A program made the translations under genes and the position numbers. The notes under the pieces are model-generated. The model searched no databases, was not told where the DNA came from, and saw only the letters and a program-made list of their open reading frames with translations. DNA of 64,000 nucleotides, from contig NZ_CADESW010000004.1 in assembly GCF_902830275.1 (NCBI RefSeq), forward strand, positions 248,001 through 312,000, written 5' to 3'. Source of the stretch: Burkholderia stagnalis (GTDB lineage: Bacteria; Pseudomonadota; Gammaproteobacteria; Burkholderiales; Burkholderiaceae). Of the stretch, positions 54,711-64,000 are shown piece after piece; position 1 is the first letter of the stretch, and every line of letters starts with the position of its first letter.

Positions 54711-54998
54711 TCAATCGTCATCGTCGCCGTGATGCTTGCGCCAGTGCTTGTAATAATGCTTGCGCCACTTGCGGTAGCGATCGTCGTCTTCGTCGTAGTA
54801 GCCGTAACCGTAGCCCGGGTACGCGACCACTGCCGGCTGCGGCGCCACATAGACCGGCGCCGGCTCGACATAGACCGGCGCGACCGGCAGGCCGATCCCG
54901 ACCGCGACGTCGACATGGCCCGCCATCGCACTGCCGGACGCCGCGGACGCCAGCAACGCAACGGCGCCGCCCCACACTGCCATTCGCCTCTTGTTCAT
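54711..54998 (-). CDS. Small exported PXPV-repeat protein with acidic His-rich tail
   Basis: 95 residues. A signal peptide (to SAMAG) is followed by VYVEPAPVYVAPQP, a PXPV-type repeat common in small Burkholderiales proteins. A Tyr/Gly stretch and a charged end (HYYKHWRKHHGDDDD) come next. The His/Asp cluster could bind metal. It faces hfq2 across a 294-bp divergent region in which I can call no convincing full promoter. Confidence 0.8.
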   Translation of the reverse strand: MNKRRMAVWGGAVALLASAASGSAMAGHVDVAVGIGLPVAPVYVEPAPVYVAPQPAVVAYPGYGYGYYDEDDDRYRKWRKHYYKHWRKHHGDDDD

Positions 54999-55292
54999 GT
55001 TCTGGACCTCTGATAAGCCGGCTCGACCGGCATGCGCGACGACTCTAGCCGAGCGGCGCGCCGCCAGGTGCAACGGTCCTGCGAGAGTCGTAACGCGACG
55101 TAACAATGCACCGCTAGCCGTTTGACCGAATCGCGAAATCGCGTGGAAGCGTCTATAGTGGGTTACGGTTCGACACAATCACGACCGCGCGCATCCGGAT
55201 CGAACAGGGTAGAATCCCGCCAAACACTTTGTGGATTCCACGCCACACACACGCACAACATACTTTCTGACGCAGGCTCCTGCCGCATCTCA

Positions 55293-55835
55293 ATGGCCAA
55301 TCCCGCAGAATCCCATCCGCAAAACGACTTCATCAATTCCGCGCGCAAGGAACGCAAGCGCGTCGAGATCTATCTCGTCAACGGCATTCGTCTGACGGGT
55401 TGCATCGAGTCGTTCGACCAGTACCTGGTGATGCTGCGCACCCCCGTGGGTTTGCAAGGCATCTACAAGCGTGCGATTTCCACCATCCAGCTCGACACCG
55501 GCGGTTCGCGCCCGGGCGGCGGCGGTTCGCGCGGCCCGCGCACGGGCGGCGGCGGGCGCCCCGGCGGCCGTGAAGGCGGCGGCCACAGCCCGTACGGCTC
55601 GCATGGCGGCTCCCGCGAGTCGCGCGGCGACTACGGTTCGCGCGAGCCCCGCGAAGGCTACGGCGCGCCGCGCGAGCCGCGTGAACCCCGCGAGCCGCGC
55701 GAAGGCTACACGCCGCGCGAGAGCTACGGCGCACCGCGCGATTCGGGCGACGCCCCGGCATCGCCCGGCAGCGGCAACGGCAACGGGCCGGTGATCGTCA
55801 CCCGCCGTCGGCGCATCGTGCCGGACGGCCAGTAA
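55293..55835 (+). CDS. hfq2: Hfq-family RNA chaperone with long Gly/Arg-rich tail (Hfq2)
   Basis: A 180-residue protein. Residues about 8-70 form the Sm fold: Sm1 [19 protein letters not shown], with QYLVMLR, and Sm2 IYKRAISTI. The tail of about 110 residues is Gly/Arg/Ser-rich with REPRE and GYGAPRE repeats and ends in [10 protein letters not shown]. Normal Hfq is about 80-100 residues; a second, long Hfq next to the Tad locus is known in B. cenocepacia. It mediates small-RNA/mRNA pairing. The conserved KH motif of Sm2 reads YKRAIS here, so the His is replaced. Confidence 0.92.
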   Translation: MANPAESHPQNDFINSARKERKRVEIYLVNGIRLTGCIESFDQYLVMLRTPVGLQGIYKRAISTIQLDTGGSRPGGGGSRGPRTGGGGRPGGREGGGHSPYGSHGGSRESRGDYGSREPREGYGAPREPREPREPREGYTPRESYGAPRDSGDAPASPGSGNGNGPVIVTRRRRIVPDGQ

Positions 55836-55855
55836 GGCGCCAGCCAGTCAAAAGC

Positions 55856-55887
55856 AAAAGGGCAAACCCGCGGGTTTGCCCTTTTTT
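55856..55887. terminator. Strong terminator after hfq2, possibly bidirectional
   Basis: A perfect 15-bp inverted repeat (55856-55870 with 55871-55885) with a T run on the plus strand, 21 bp past the hfq2 stop. The A run on its left side allows it to serve the convergent DUF2968 gene as well. Confidence 0.92.
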
Positions 55888-55940
55888 CTTCATCGCGCCG
55901 GCGCGGCATGTCGCCGCATGCGCCGGCCGCTTCGCTCAGC

Positions 55941-56651
55941 TCAGTGCGCAGCCGGCAGGCCGGCATCGGCCTCGCGCTGCAATGCACGCACCTGCTGCTG
56001 CAACGCGCGCAGCTGCGACTTGAGCTCCGCCTGCTGCGACTGCAGCGCCACGGTTTCGCCGCGCACCGTCTTCTGGCGATCCGCGACAGCCGCCTGCTGC
56101 TCGCGTGCGATCGACAGGTCCGCCTGCAGGCGCCGCGCCCGCTCCTGCGTCACGGCGATCTGGCGGTCCGTCTGCGCCTTCTGCGATTCCAGCTTCGCCG
56201 CACGCAGTTCGTTGACGGCCAGATGCTCGGCCTGGCGCGAGAAATCGCGATAGATCGCTTCGGCCCGCACGTCGCTGTACGTCTTGATCACGCGCCAGAA
56301 TGCCTTCTGCTGGAACAGCGCGACGAAATAGGCGCCGTCCTTCACGTTGAACAGCAGGCTCGCGCCGTAGCTGCCGTTGTAGGCGGTGCGCATTTCCGTC
56401 AGCGTGTGCGCCTGGATCAGGCGCTGCAGCTCGTCGACCGTGCTGGGGCCGGTCGTGTCACCGGCCTGCATCTGCGTTTGCCCCTGCGCGTCGACCGACG
56501 GAATCGCGACCACCGGCGCCGATGCGGCCTGCACCGGCTGTGCGGCCGGCGCCGAGTCGGCCAATCCTTGCGCGTACGCGCCCTGCATGCCGCCAATCAA
56601 GGCGAGCACCGCGCACGCCCGTCCCAAACCCAACCCCGTAATCTGGCTCAT
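55941..56651 (-). CDS. DUF2968 exported coiled-coil protein
   Basis: A 236-residue protein. A signal peptide (to GAYA) precedes a domain with TVDELQRLIQAHTLTEMRTA and GASLLFNVKDGAYFVALFQQ, typical of DUF2968. A long C-terminal coiled coil (about 125-230) is rich in Gln/Ala/Leu. Members are common in Burkholderia and unstudied. ATG 56651 is preferred to the TTG at 56672. It follows the sigma-54 activator by 55 bp in the same direction. Confidence 0.82.
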   Translation of the reverse strand: MSQITGLGLGRACAVLALIGGMQGAYAQGLADSAPAAQPVQAASAPVVAIPSVDAQGQTQMQAGDTTGPSTVDELQRLIQAHTLTEMRTAYNGSYGASLLFNVKDGAYFVALFQQKAFWRVIKTYSDVRAEAIYRDFSRQAEHLAVNELRAAKLESQKAQTDRQIAVTQERARRLQADLSIAREQQAAVADRQKTVRGETVALQSQQAELKSQLRALQQQVRALQREADAGLPAAH

Positions 56652-56706
56652 GAAATGAAATTCCCGCTCCAAGTCGTTGTAATTCTGCGGCGCATTATCG
56701 CATTAA

Positions 56707-58113
<1,407 letters not shown>

Positions 58114-60111
58114 TCAGTTGACGAGTTGCGCGGCATTGCAGGTCAGCGACATCTGATGCACGGTCGCCTGGCCCACCTGGACGCCGAGCAGGCTCAGGAT
58201 CGGTACGAGCAAGGCATCGAGCGACGACAGCACGGGTTGCAGCACGAGGTTGCCGATCGTGCTGAGCAGCGGGCCGAGCGGCACGGTGATGCCGAGTATC
58301 GTGACGGAGTTCAGGTTGATGTTGCCGAGTGCCGTGCCGAGCGACGCGCCGAGGTTGTTCACGTACGTCGTCCAGTAGCTGTTCTGGTTCGCCGCGGTGG
58401 ACGGCGTCATCCAGCCGCTACCGCAGGACACCGGCGTCGACAGGCCGCTCGCCGCGTTGCAGAAATGGTAAGGCGAGGTCGTCGGGTAGCTCCCGTAAGG
58501 CGCACTCGCGTACGTACTGCCGACGATCTGCAGCACCGGGTTCGAGATCGACGCGGACACCGGCACGGACTGCGTCGTGCCGATGCCCAGCAGCGTGGCC
58601 GAAGCCGTGAGATTCAGCAGTTGCAGCGTGCCCGCGGCCGGGCAACTGCTCACGTTGGACAGGTTCAGCGTCCCGGAAGGCGGTGCGCTGATGCACAGCT
58701 TCGCGATCCCCGGCGTGGCAAGGATCGTCGTCGTGCTCGGCGTCGAGGCCGAACCGCACTTCGTCGCGGCGAGGCTGGCGACAGCCGGCCCGCCCACCAG
58801 CAGGTAGATCGGCAGATTGATGCCGCTCAGCGACGCGGAAATATCCAGCAAGCCGCTCAAGCCCAGCGGCCCCAGCAGTGCGCCCGTGCCGAGCGTAATC
58901 GTCGGCGTCTGCACATTCAGATACAACCCGATCTGCGCGGACGACGCCTGCGTGCGCCATGTCCCGTCCGGCAACTGTCCCGCCTCGCCGATCGCGATCG
59001 ACGGCGGGCTCAGCACCTGCAACTGCAGCTTCACGACGTTGAAGCCGGTCGCCCCGAGCGGCAGCGTGACGCCGGTGTTCAGCGACACCGCCTGCCCCTT
59101 GTTGTACGCGGCGACCTGCGCGGCCGTCGTCAGCAGATCGAGCAGGTTGACCGTCGCATCGGCGCCCGACTGCGGATTGCCGAGGCTGATATTGAGCAGC
59201 GCGTTGGACGCATTCGCGATCACGACGGTCGTATTGCCGACACCCGCACTCGCGAGCTTGCCGAGCGCCGACGACGCGGCCGTGAGCTGCGCCACGTAGC
59301 CGGTGCTGTTGGTGCCGCCCGGCGTCACCGCGCCGACATACGCGCCGAGATTCCCGACCAGCGTCGGCATCGACACCGCCAGGTTCACGAGCCCGTTGAC
59401 CGACCCCGCGCCCAACGCCGTCGAGATTCCCGCGAGCTTGATGTTCGCGCTCGCGAGCGACTGGTAGTCGGCGAGCGTCAGGTTGACGCTCGTGCCGAGC
59501 AGCGCGGACAGGATGCCGTTGAGCCAGACCGGATTGACGCTCGCGAGCGTCGCGCTGACCGAAAACGTGTCGATCGCGCTCGCGCGCGCGGTCGACGTGG
59601 CCGACACGGTGCCAGGCCCCGCGCCGAGCGCCGAGAGCACGCCGAGGAACGAATAGCGCATCGTGCGCGTGACCGTCACCTGCGTCGCGTTGAGCTGCGT
59701 CATCCCGCTCGCGGCCGCCGCGTAATAGGCCGGCAGGCTCGCATAGACCTGCGGATCCCAGCGGCCGCAGGTCGCCGCGACCTGGTCCTGCCCGCGCGAC
59801 GGCGCGCCCGTGCCGACCGCGTTCGAATCGTTCGCCCGCGCATTGTTCAGCGCGGCCGCGCCTGCCGCCGCGCAAGACGTGTCCGACGGATCGAGCGACT
59901 GCACGGCGGCCAGCGCCGCCATATCCGCGATCCGCTGCATGTCGCGCCGCTGATAGAACAGGTTGCCGATGTCGATCGTGCCGAGCGTCACCAGCGCGAC
60001 GAGGATCCACACGGTCGCAAGCACCGACACGGCGCCGCGCTGGCCGCCCATCCGCGGGCGGTCGCGCCCGGCCGGGCGGCATCCGAGGAAACGAACCGCG
60101 CTCATCGTCAT
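58114..60111 (-). CDS. tadG: TadG-like pilus assembly protein
   Basis: A 665-residue protein. A basic N-terminus (RGAVSVLATVWILVALVTLG) forms one membrane anchor with pseudopilin-like character. The next segment QRRDMQRIADMAALAAVQ is the TadG/TadE-like motif (DUF2134). The remaining extracytoplasmic part is long, rich in Ser/Thr/Gly/Ala, and has few cysteines. In Tad systems TadE/F/G are minor pseudopilin-like proteins anchoring the Flp machine. The start overlaps its neighbour closely (2 bp). Length is larger than typical TadG (about 450-550). Confidence 0.82.
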   Translation of the reverse strand: MTMSAVRFLGCRPAGRDRPRMGGQRGAVSVLATVWILVALVTLGTIDIGNLFYQRRDMQRIADMAALAAVQSLDPSDTSCAAAGAAALNNARANDSNAVGTGAPSRGQDQVAATCGRWDPQVYASLPAYYAAAASGMTQLNATQVTVTRTMRYSFLGVLSALGAGPGTVSATSTARASAIDTFSVSATLASVNPVWLNGILSALLGTSVNLTLADYQSLASANIKLAGISTALGAGSVNGLVNLAVSMPTLVGNLGAYVGAVTPGGTNSTGYVAQLTAASSALGKLASAGVGNTTVVIANASNALLNISLGNPQSGADATVNLLDLLTTAAQVAAYNKGQAVSLNTGVTLPLGATGFNVVKLQLQVLSPPSIAIGEAGQLPDGTWRTQASSAQIGLYLNVQTPTITLGTGALLGPLGLSGLLDISASLSGINLPIYLLVGGPAVASLAATKCGSASTPSTTTILATPGIAKLCISAPPSGTLNLSNVSSCPAAGTLQLLNLTASATLLGIGTTQSVPVSASISNPVLQIVGSTYASAPYGSYPTTSPYHFCNAASGLSTPVSCGSGWMTPSTAANQNSYWTTYVNNLGASLGTALGNINLNSVTILGITVPLGPLLSTIGNLVLQPVLSSLDALLVPILSLLGVQVGQATVHQMSLTCNAAQLVN

Positions 60112-60112
60112 G

Positions 60113-60448
60113 TCAATTCGACTGCATCGCGCCCTGCCCGCCGGCCGCCGCGCCGCCGCCGCTGGAACCCAGCGGCGAGCCCAGCGTGTCCGGAATCTTG
60201 TTCTTGAACGAGTCGAGATAGCGCTGGTACGTGAGCGAAGCAGCGTCGCCGAGCATCGGCAGGTCCGCGCCGGCGGCCCGGTTGTCGCGTTGCAGCGCGA
60301 GCCACGTTTCGGTCGAGCGGCCGATGTCGGCCGCGGTTCCGGTCAGCCGCTGGCCATGCGCGGCCGCCGTCGCGCCGAGCAGCGCGACCAGCGCGGCGAC
60401 GCGGCGCACGACCGCACGCCGGGCGAGGTTCTTGTGGTGATCGGTCAT
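60113..60448 (-). CDS. DUF3613 exported protein of the Tad locus
   Basis: A 111-residue protein with a signal peptide (to AAAHG) and the DUF3613 pattern (TETWLALQRDNRAAGADLPML, LTYQRYLDSF), then a Gly/Ser-rich end. This domain recurs in beta-proteobacterial Tad operons. No function is known. The start ATG 60448 has GGGGGA upstream. Confidence 0.82.
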   Translation of the reverse strand: MTDHHKNLARRAVVRRVAALVALLGATAAAHGQRLTGTAADIGRSTETWLALQRDNRAAGADLPMLGDAASLTYQRYLDSFKNKIPDTLGSPLGSSGGGAAAGGQGAMQSN

Positions 60449-60471
60449 GTCGTTTCCCCCGGAACGTCCTG

Positions 60472-61350
60472 TCATTGTGCGAACCGCTGCAGCATCGGCG
60501 CGGTTTGATCGAATCCCTGGATGCTCGCCACCGGCGACGCGCGCTGCGCGGCGTTGCTGCCTGACACGTCGACGACGCTGCCCGAGCCGGCCGCCGCCGC
60601 CGCAGCCGACGCGGGCGCCGGCCGCCGCCACGTACGCGCGGCCGCGGCGATCCGCGTTGCGTCGCTGCGGATGTCGTTGCGGATCTCCGTCGGCAGCTTC
60701 TGCTGGCCCATCAGCTTCTGCGCGTCGTGCGCGCGGCCCGACACGAGCAGGTACAGCGCCAGGTTGCTGACGATCTTCGGGTTGTTCTGGTTGAGCTCGA
60801 TGGCCTTCATCAACGGCACGCGCGCGCCCGGCACGTCGCCGCAGCGCAGCTTCGCGTACGCGAGGTCGGACAGCATCGACGCGTCGGTCGGCGCGAGCAC
60901 CGACGCCTGCGACAGCGCCTGCGCGGCGCGCTCGAAGTCGCCCGCGGCACCGGCGATCAGCCCGAGCCCGCGATAGCCGCGCGCGGCAAGCGGCGTGTTC
61001 AGCAGCTGCGTGTAGACGGCCGCGCTCGCAGCCGGCTGGTCGGTCATGCGCAATGCGTCCGCGCGCAGCAGGATCGACTCCGGCGAACCGCCGTACTGCT
61101 TCTCGTACGCGTCGATGTGCGCGAGCGACGCGTAATACAGGCCTTGCGACTGCATCCGCTCGATCAGGCCGAGATACATGCCGGGCGTATCGGGGGCGGC
61201 CTGCTTCTGGCCCGCCGCATCCATCAGCGCGGCGCGCTCGGCCTGCGCGCCGACGCCGTAGCCGCTTTCCTTGAAGGTCGAGCACGCGCCGAGCAGCACG
61301 ATCATCGCCGCCACGCCCGCCCGTTTCGCGATTCCACCGATCCGCTTCAT
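60472..61350 (-). CDS. tadD: TadD-like TPR lipoprotein
   Basis: A 292-residue lipoprotein (lipobox LLGACS). Several tetratricopeptide repeats follow (about 60-215; RGYRGLGLIAGAAGDFERAA, LSDLAYAKLRCGDVPGARVP, VSNLALYLLVSGRAHDAQKL). TadD acts as pilotin or assembly factor for the RcpA secretin. The C-terminus is an Ala-rich tail. ATG 61350 has GGAAGGA upstream; a longer in-frame ORF start lies inside tadC. Confidence 0.9.
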   Translation of the reverse strand: MKRIGGIAKRAGVAAMIVLLGACSTFKESGYGVGAQAERAALMDAAGQKQAAPDTPGMYLGLIERMQSQGLYYASLAHIDAYEKQYGGSPESILLRADALRMTDQPAASAAVYTQLLNTPLAARGYRGLGLIAGAAGDFERAAQALSQASVLAPTDASMLSDLAYAKLRCGDVPGARVPLMKAIELNQNNPKIVSNLALYLLVSGRAHDAQKLMGQQKLPTEIRNDIRSDATRIAAAARTWRRPAPASAAAAAAGSGSVVDVSGSNAAQRASPVASIQGFDQTAPMLQRFAQ

Positions 61351-61373
61351 CTTGGTTCCTTCCGTGCGCCGTG

Positions 61374-62387
61374 TCATTGGTGCGCCATCGACAGCGCGCG
61401 CAACACCGAAATCATCCCCGGGCCGGCCGTCACGATCAGCAGCGCCGGCAGCAGCGTGAGGATCATGACGCCCGTCATCTTCACCGTCAGGCGGCCGATG
61501 CGCTCGCGCAGCATCGCGCGGCGCGCTTCGCGCAGCCGGTCGCCGAACTGCTTGAGCGGCTCCTGCACCGCGCCGCCATGCTTGTCGACCTGGATCATCA
61601 GGCGCACGATCGCGCGCAGGTCCTCGTTGTCGTAACCCGACGCCAGCCGCTGCAGCGATTGCTCGCGCGTGCGCCCCGCCGCGAACTGCCGCTGCGCGAT
61701 GCCCATCTCCGACGACAGCACCGGCATCATCCCGCGGAAGTCGTTGGTCACCACCTGGATGCTCTGGTCGAGCGACAGGCCGACGCCCTGCAGCAGGCGC
61801 AGCATGTCGACCAGCAGCGGCAGTTCGTCGACGACGGCCTGGCAACGCTTGCCCGCGCGGCGCCGGACGTAGGCTTTCGGCAGCATGAAGCCCGTGACGA
61901 ACGCGAGCACGAAGCCGAGCACCCAGCGGCCGCCCTGCAGGTGCGGGCCGACGAAGGCGACGAACAGCACCGGCACGACCAGCGCACCGACGATCCGCGC
62001 GCTCAGGAACAGCCCGCGCGAGCGCGCATCCACGTAGCCGCACTGCTCGAGCATCCGGCGGTCCTCTTCGGCGACGACGTGCCGGCCGACCCCCGTATCG
62101 AGCCAGCGGGTGCCGGCCGCCGACAGCCGTTCGAGCAGGTGCGCCACGCGCGCGCGCCGCCCGGCGGCGGCCGGCGTATCGCCCTTCGCAGGCCGCGGCG
62201 CGGCGCCGTCCGGCACCGCGCGCGCGCCCGCTGCCGCGAGCGTGGCCGCACGGCGCTCGAGCGCGTCGGCGAGCGCGCGGCGGCTGCGCGTTTCGGTGCC
62301 CGCGCGCCGCAGCGCCAGCCACGCCAGCAGCAGCACGCCGAGGGCGCCGAGCGCGAGCGCAATCGATCCGAGTTGGTTGGGCGTCAT
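61374..62387 (-). CDS. tadC: TadC-like platform protein (T2SSF domain)
   Basis: A 337-residue inner-membrane protein with an N-terminal helix (about 8-26), a charged cytoplasmic region, paired helices near 120-165, a T2SSF domain (about 180-300; LPLLVDMLRLLQGVGLSLDQ) and a C-terminal hydrophobic pair. It pairs with TadB as the platform of the Flp machine. It lies 4 bp from tadB. Confidence 0.9.
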   Translation of the reverse strand: MTPNQLGSIALALGALGVLLLAWLALRRAGTETRSRRALADALERRAATLAAAGARAVPDGAAPRPAKGDTPAAAGRRARVAHLLERLSAAGTRWLDTGVGRHVVAEEDRRMLEQCGYVDARSRGLFLSARIVGALVVPVLFVAFVGPHLQGGRWVLGFVLAFVTGFMLPKAYVRRRAGKRCQAVVDELPLLVDMLRLLQGVGLSLDQSIQVVTNDFRGMMPVLSSEMGIAQRQFAAGRTREQSLQRLASGYDNEDLRAIVRLMIQVDKHGGAVQEPLKQFGDRLREARRAMLRERIGRLTVKMTGVMILTLLPALLIVTAGPGMISVLRALSMAHQ

Positions 62388-62391
62388 CGCG

Positions 62392-63390
62392 TCACCTGAG
62401 CCGGGCCATCCGGTACAGCCACGCGCCGCCGACGATCTGCATGACGAACGCCAGATAGAGGTACGTCCGCCCGCTCTCGTCGTTCCACATCGAGCTGAGA
62501 TAGGACGGATTGGTCGAGATCACGAAGCCGCCGACCGCGATCGGCAGCATCACGAGCACCCACGCCGACAGCCGCGTCTCCGACGACATCGCCATCAGCT
62601 CGCGCTCCGCCTGCTCGAGGTCGCGCATGAACACCGCCATGCGTTCGAGCATCACGTCGGCACGGCCGCCATAGCGCACCGACAGCCGCAGTACCGAGCC
62701 GACCAGTTCGAACTCCTTCGTGTGATAGACCTTCGCGATGTGCATCATCGCGCGATCGATCTCGACGCCCGTGCGCAGCATCCGCGACACGTGGTCGAGG
62801 CAGCCGCGCAGCGGCGCCTCGGTCGTCTGCAGCGCGGCCTGGAACGCGGCCGGCACGCTGTTGCCGAGCGTCACGAGACGCACGATCCCGTCGAGGAACG
62901 ACGGCAGCTGCCGGACGATCTGCAGGCGGCGGCGTTGAATGCGCGACACGAGCCAGAACGTCAGCAGCGCGACGCCGCCCACCAGCGCCGCCACGCCGCC
63001 GAGCACGCCGCCCGACTGGCCCGCGACGAGCGCGACGGCCGCCAGCGCCGCCAGCGCGAGCAGCGCCTTGCCCCGCGCGTCGTCGATCCCCGCTCGGCTC
63101 GCGAGGTGTTCGAGGTATTCGGTCGCGCGGGCCCGCCAGACCGCGCGGCGCGACGTGGGCGCAGCGGATGCCGGCGGCGTGCCGGCCTTGGCCGCAGCAG
63201 CCTGCGCCGCGCGGGCGGCCGGTGCAGCCGCGCCGTGCGCCGCCGAAGCCGCGCGCGCGGCCGGCTCGATCCGGCTGTCGATGAAGCGCTGCGCGTCCGC
63301 GCGGTCGCGCTTGAGCTCGCCGTGCCGCCACAGCAGCAGCGCCGCGGCGATGCAGACGAGCGCGAGCGCGCCGGCCGCGAGGCTATACAT
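62392..63390 (-). CDS. tadB: TadB-like platform protein (T2SSF domain)
   Basis: A 332-residue inner-membrane protein with an N-terminal helix, an Ala-rich cytoplasmic linker (about 45-80), paired helices (about 105-150), a T2SSF domain (about 160-285; LPSFLDGIVRLVTLGNSVPA, VGSVLRLSVRYGGRADVMLE) and a final helix. It overlaps the ATPase gene by 8 bp. Confidence 0.9.
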   Translation of the reverse strand: MYSLAAGALALVCIAAALLLWRHGELKRDRADAQRFIDSRIEPAARAASAAHGAAAPAARAAQAAAAKAGTPPASAAPTSRRAVWRARATEYLEHLASRAGIDDARGKALLALAALAAVALVAGQSGGVLGGVAALVGGVALLTFWLVSRIQRRRLQIVRQLPSFLDGIVRLVTLGNSVPAAFQAALQTTEAPLRGCLDHVSRMLRTGVEIDRAMMHIAKVYHTKEFELVGSVLRLSVRYGGRADVMLERMAVFMRDLEQAERELMAMSSETRLSAWVLVMLPIAVGGFVISTNPSYLSSMWNDESGRTYLYLAFVMQIVGGAWLYRMARLR

Positions 63391-64000
63391 TGAAGCCTCC
63401 GCCGCCGCGGCCGAAGCCGTCGCCGCCGAACCCGCCCGCGCCGAACCCGCCGCCCGACAGCGTCTGGCGGAAGCGCGCGAGCTTCGGCGAATGCGGATGG
63501 ATGCCGAGCGATTCCCAGTGATCGATTTCCTCGCCGTCGGGCGTCACGCGCGCCTCGTAGCGATACAGCTCCTGCGTCGCGATGATGTTGTCCGACAGCC
63601 CCGTGACCTCGGTGATCGACAGGATCCGCCGCCGCCCGTTCGACAGCCGGCCGATCTGCACGATGAAGTCGATCGCGTTGGCGATCTGGCGGCGCAGGCT
63701 CGATTCGGTGCCCTGGAAGCCCGCGAAGCCGGCCAGCATCTCGAGCCGGTACAGGCATTCGCGCGGCGAGCTCGCGTGCACGGTGCCCATCGAGCCGTCG
63801 TGGCCGGTGTTCATCGCCTGCAGCATCTCGAGCACCTCGCCGCCGCGCACTTCGCCGACGATGATGCGGTCCGGCCGCATCCGCAGCGTGTTGCGCAGCA
63901 GGTCGCGGATCGTCACGACGCCGGTGCCGTCGAAGCCGCCCGGGCGGCTTTCGAGCCGCACGACGTGCGGGTGGTTCAGCGACAGCTCGGCCGTGTCCTC
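63383..64000 (-). CDS. tadA: TadA/CpaF-family ATPase (partial, N-terminus beyond window)
   Basis: The C-terminal about 205 residues of the Flp pilus ATPase. Visible parts are ELSLNHPHVVRLESRPGG (entering from the window edge), RNTLRMRPDRIIVGEVRGGE (Walker B), AMNTGHDGSMGTVHASSP (His box) and RRQIANAIDFIVQIGR. The tail is Gly/Phe-rich (GGGFGAGGFGGDGFGRGGG), which is unusual for CpaF. The Walker A lies outside the window. Confidence 0.93.
   Translation of the reverse strand, partial: EDTAELSLNHPHVVRLESRPGGFDGTGVVTIRDLLRNTLRMRPDRIIVGEVRGGEVLEMLQAMNTGHDGSMGTVHASSPRECLYRLEMLAGFAGFQGTESSLRRQIANAIDFIVQIGRLSNGRRRILSITEVTGLSDNIIATQELYRYEARVTPDGEEIDHWESLGIHPHSPKLARFRQTLSGGGFGAGGFGGDGFGRGGGGFNV

Noticed and set aside
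55122-55159. Sigma-70 promoter for hfq2 (TTGACC and TATAGT)
   Set aside because: The hexamers are about 26 bp apart, too far for a standard sigma-70 promoter, so no promoter was called.

Overview
The window is high-GC, densely coding DNA that looks like a Burkholderia cepacia-complex chromosome, probably chromosome 1. Supporting signs are the second Hfq with a long Gly/Arg-rich tail next to a Tad/Flp pilus locus, the PsrA-type regulator beside fadD, and overall codon use. The species is inference; a catecholate-siderophore producer such as B. ambifaria would fit.

Layout. (1) 1-8.5 kb, minus: a compact secretion/pilus locus with one GspG pseudopilin, a lytic transglycosylase, GspF, GspE, PilM/N/O/P-like proteins and a lipoprotein secretin cut by the window start. 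It mixes type II secretion and MSHA/type IV pilus traits. (2) 8.8-13.5 kb: a divergent chitin-attack pair, a GbpA-like lytic polysaccharide monooxygenase and a GH18 chitinase with two PKD and two chitin-binding modules. (3) 13.7-16 kb: an orphan CHASE2 histidine kinase. (4) 16.4-36.1 kb: a catecholate siderophore locus bounded by two identical tRNA-Leu(CAG) genes. Each tRNA gene is followed by a tandem array of tRNA 3'-end plus terminator remnants. The locus holds 2,3-dihydroxybenzoate synthesis (EntC, EntB, EntA), its activation (EntE), a one-module C-A-T-TE NRPS, a DUF2218 protein, a DAHP synthase, an MFS exporter, a TonB receptor, an AraC regulator and a Fe-siderophore ABC importer with an IroE-like esterase. 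Two Fur-box-like sites lie at its two promoters. (5) 36.3-46.3 kb: a sugar operon of ROK repressor, ribose/fructose-type ABC importer, pgi, PfkB kinase, zwf and aldose epimerase, with a perfect 12-bp inverted-repeat operator upstream. (6) 46.3-54.7 kb: SulP permease, ParB-like protein, GNAT acetyltransferase, MFS carrier, PsrA-like TetR plus FadD, and a DUF1571 protein. (7) 54.7-64 kb: a small PXPV protein, hfq2, a DUF2968 protein, a sigma-54 activator, and the distal part of a Tad/Flp pilus operon (TadG, DUF3613, TadD, TadC, TadB, TadA), which runs off the window end.

How it fits together: the siderophore locus is self-contained from chorismate supply to export, uptake and hydrolysis. By hand alignment the NRPS adenylation code reads D-A-E-D-I-G-T-I-I-K, which points to lysine rather than serine. 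The likely product is a bis-catecholate lysine of the azotochelin/cepaciachelin class, not enterobactin. The sugar operon carries a hexose from import through phosphorylation and isomerisation to entry into the Entner-Doudoroff/pentose-phosphate route. Annotation rests on reading motifs and gene order only; no database search was run.
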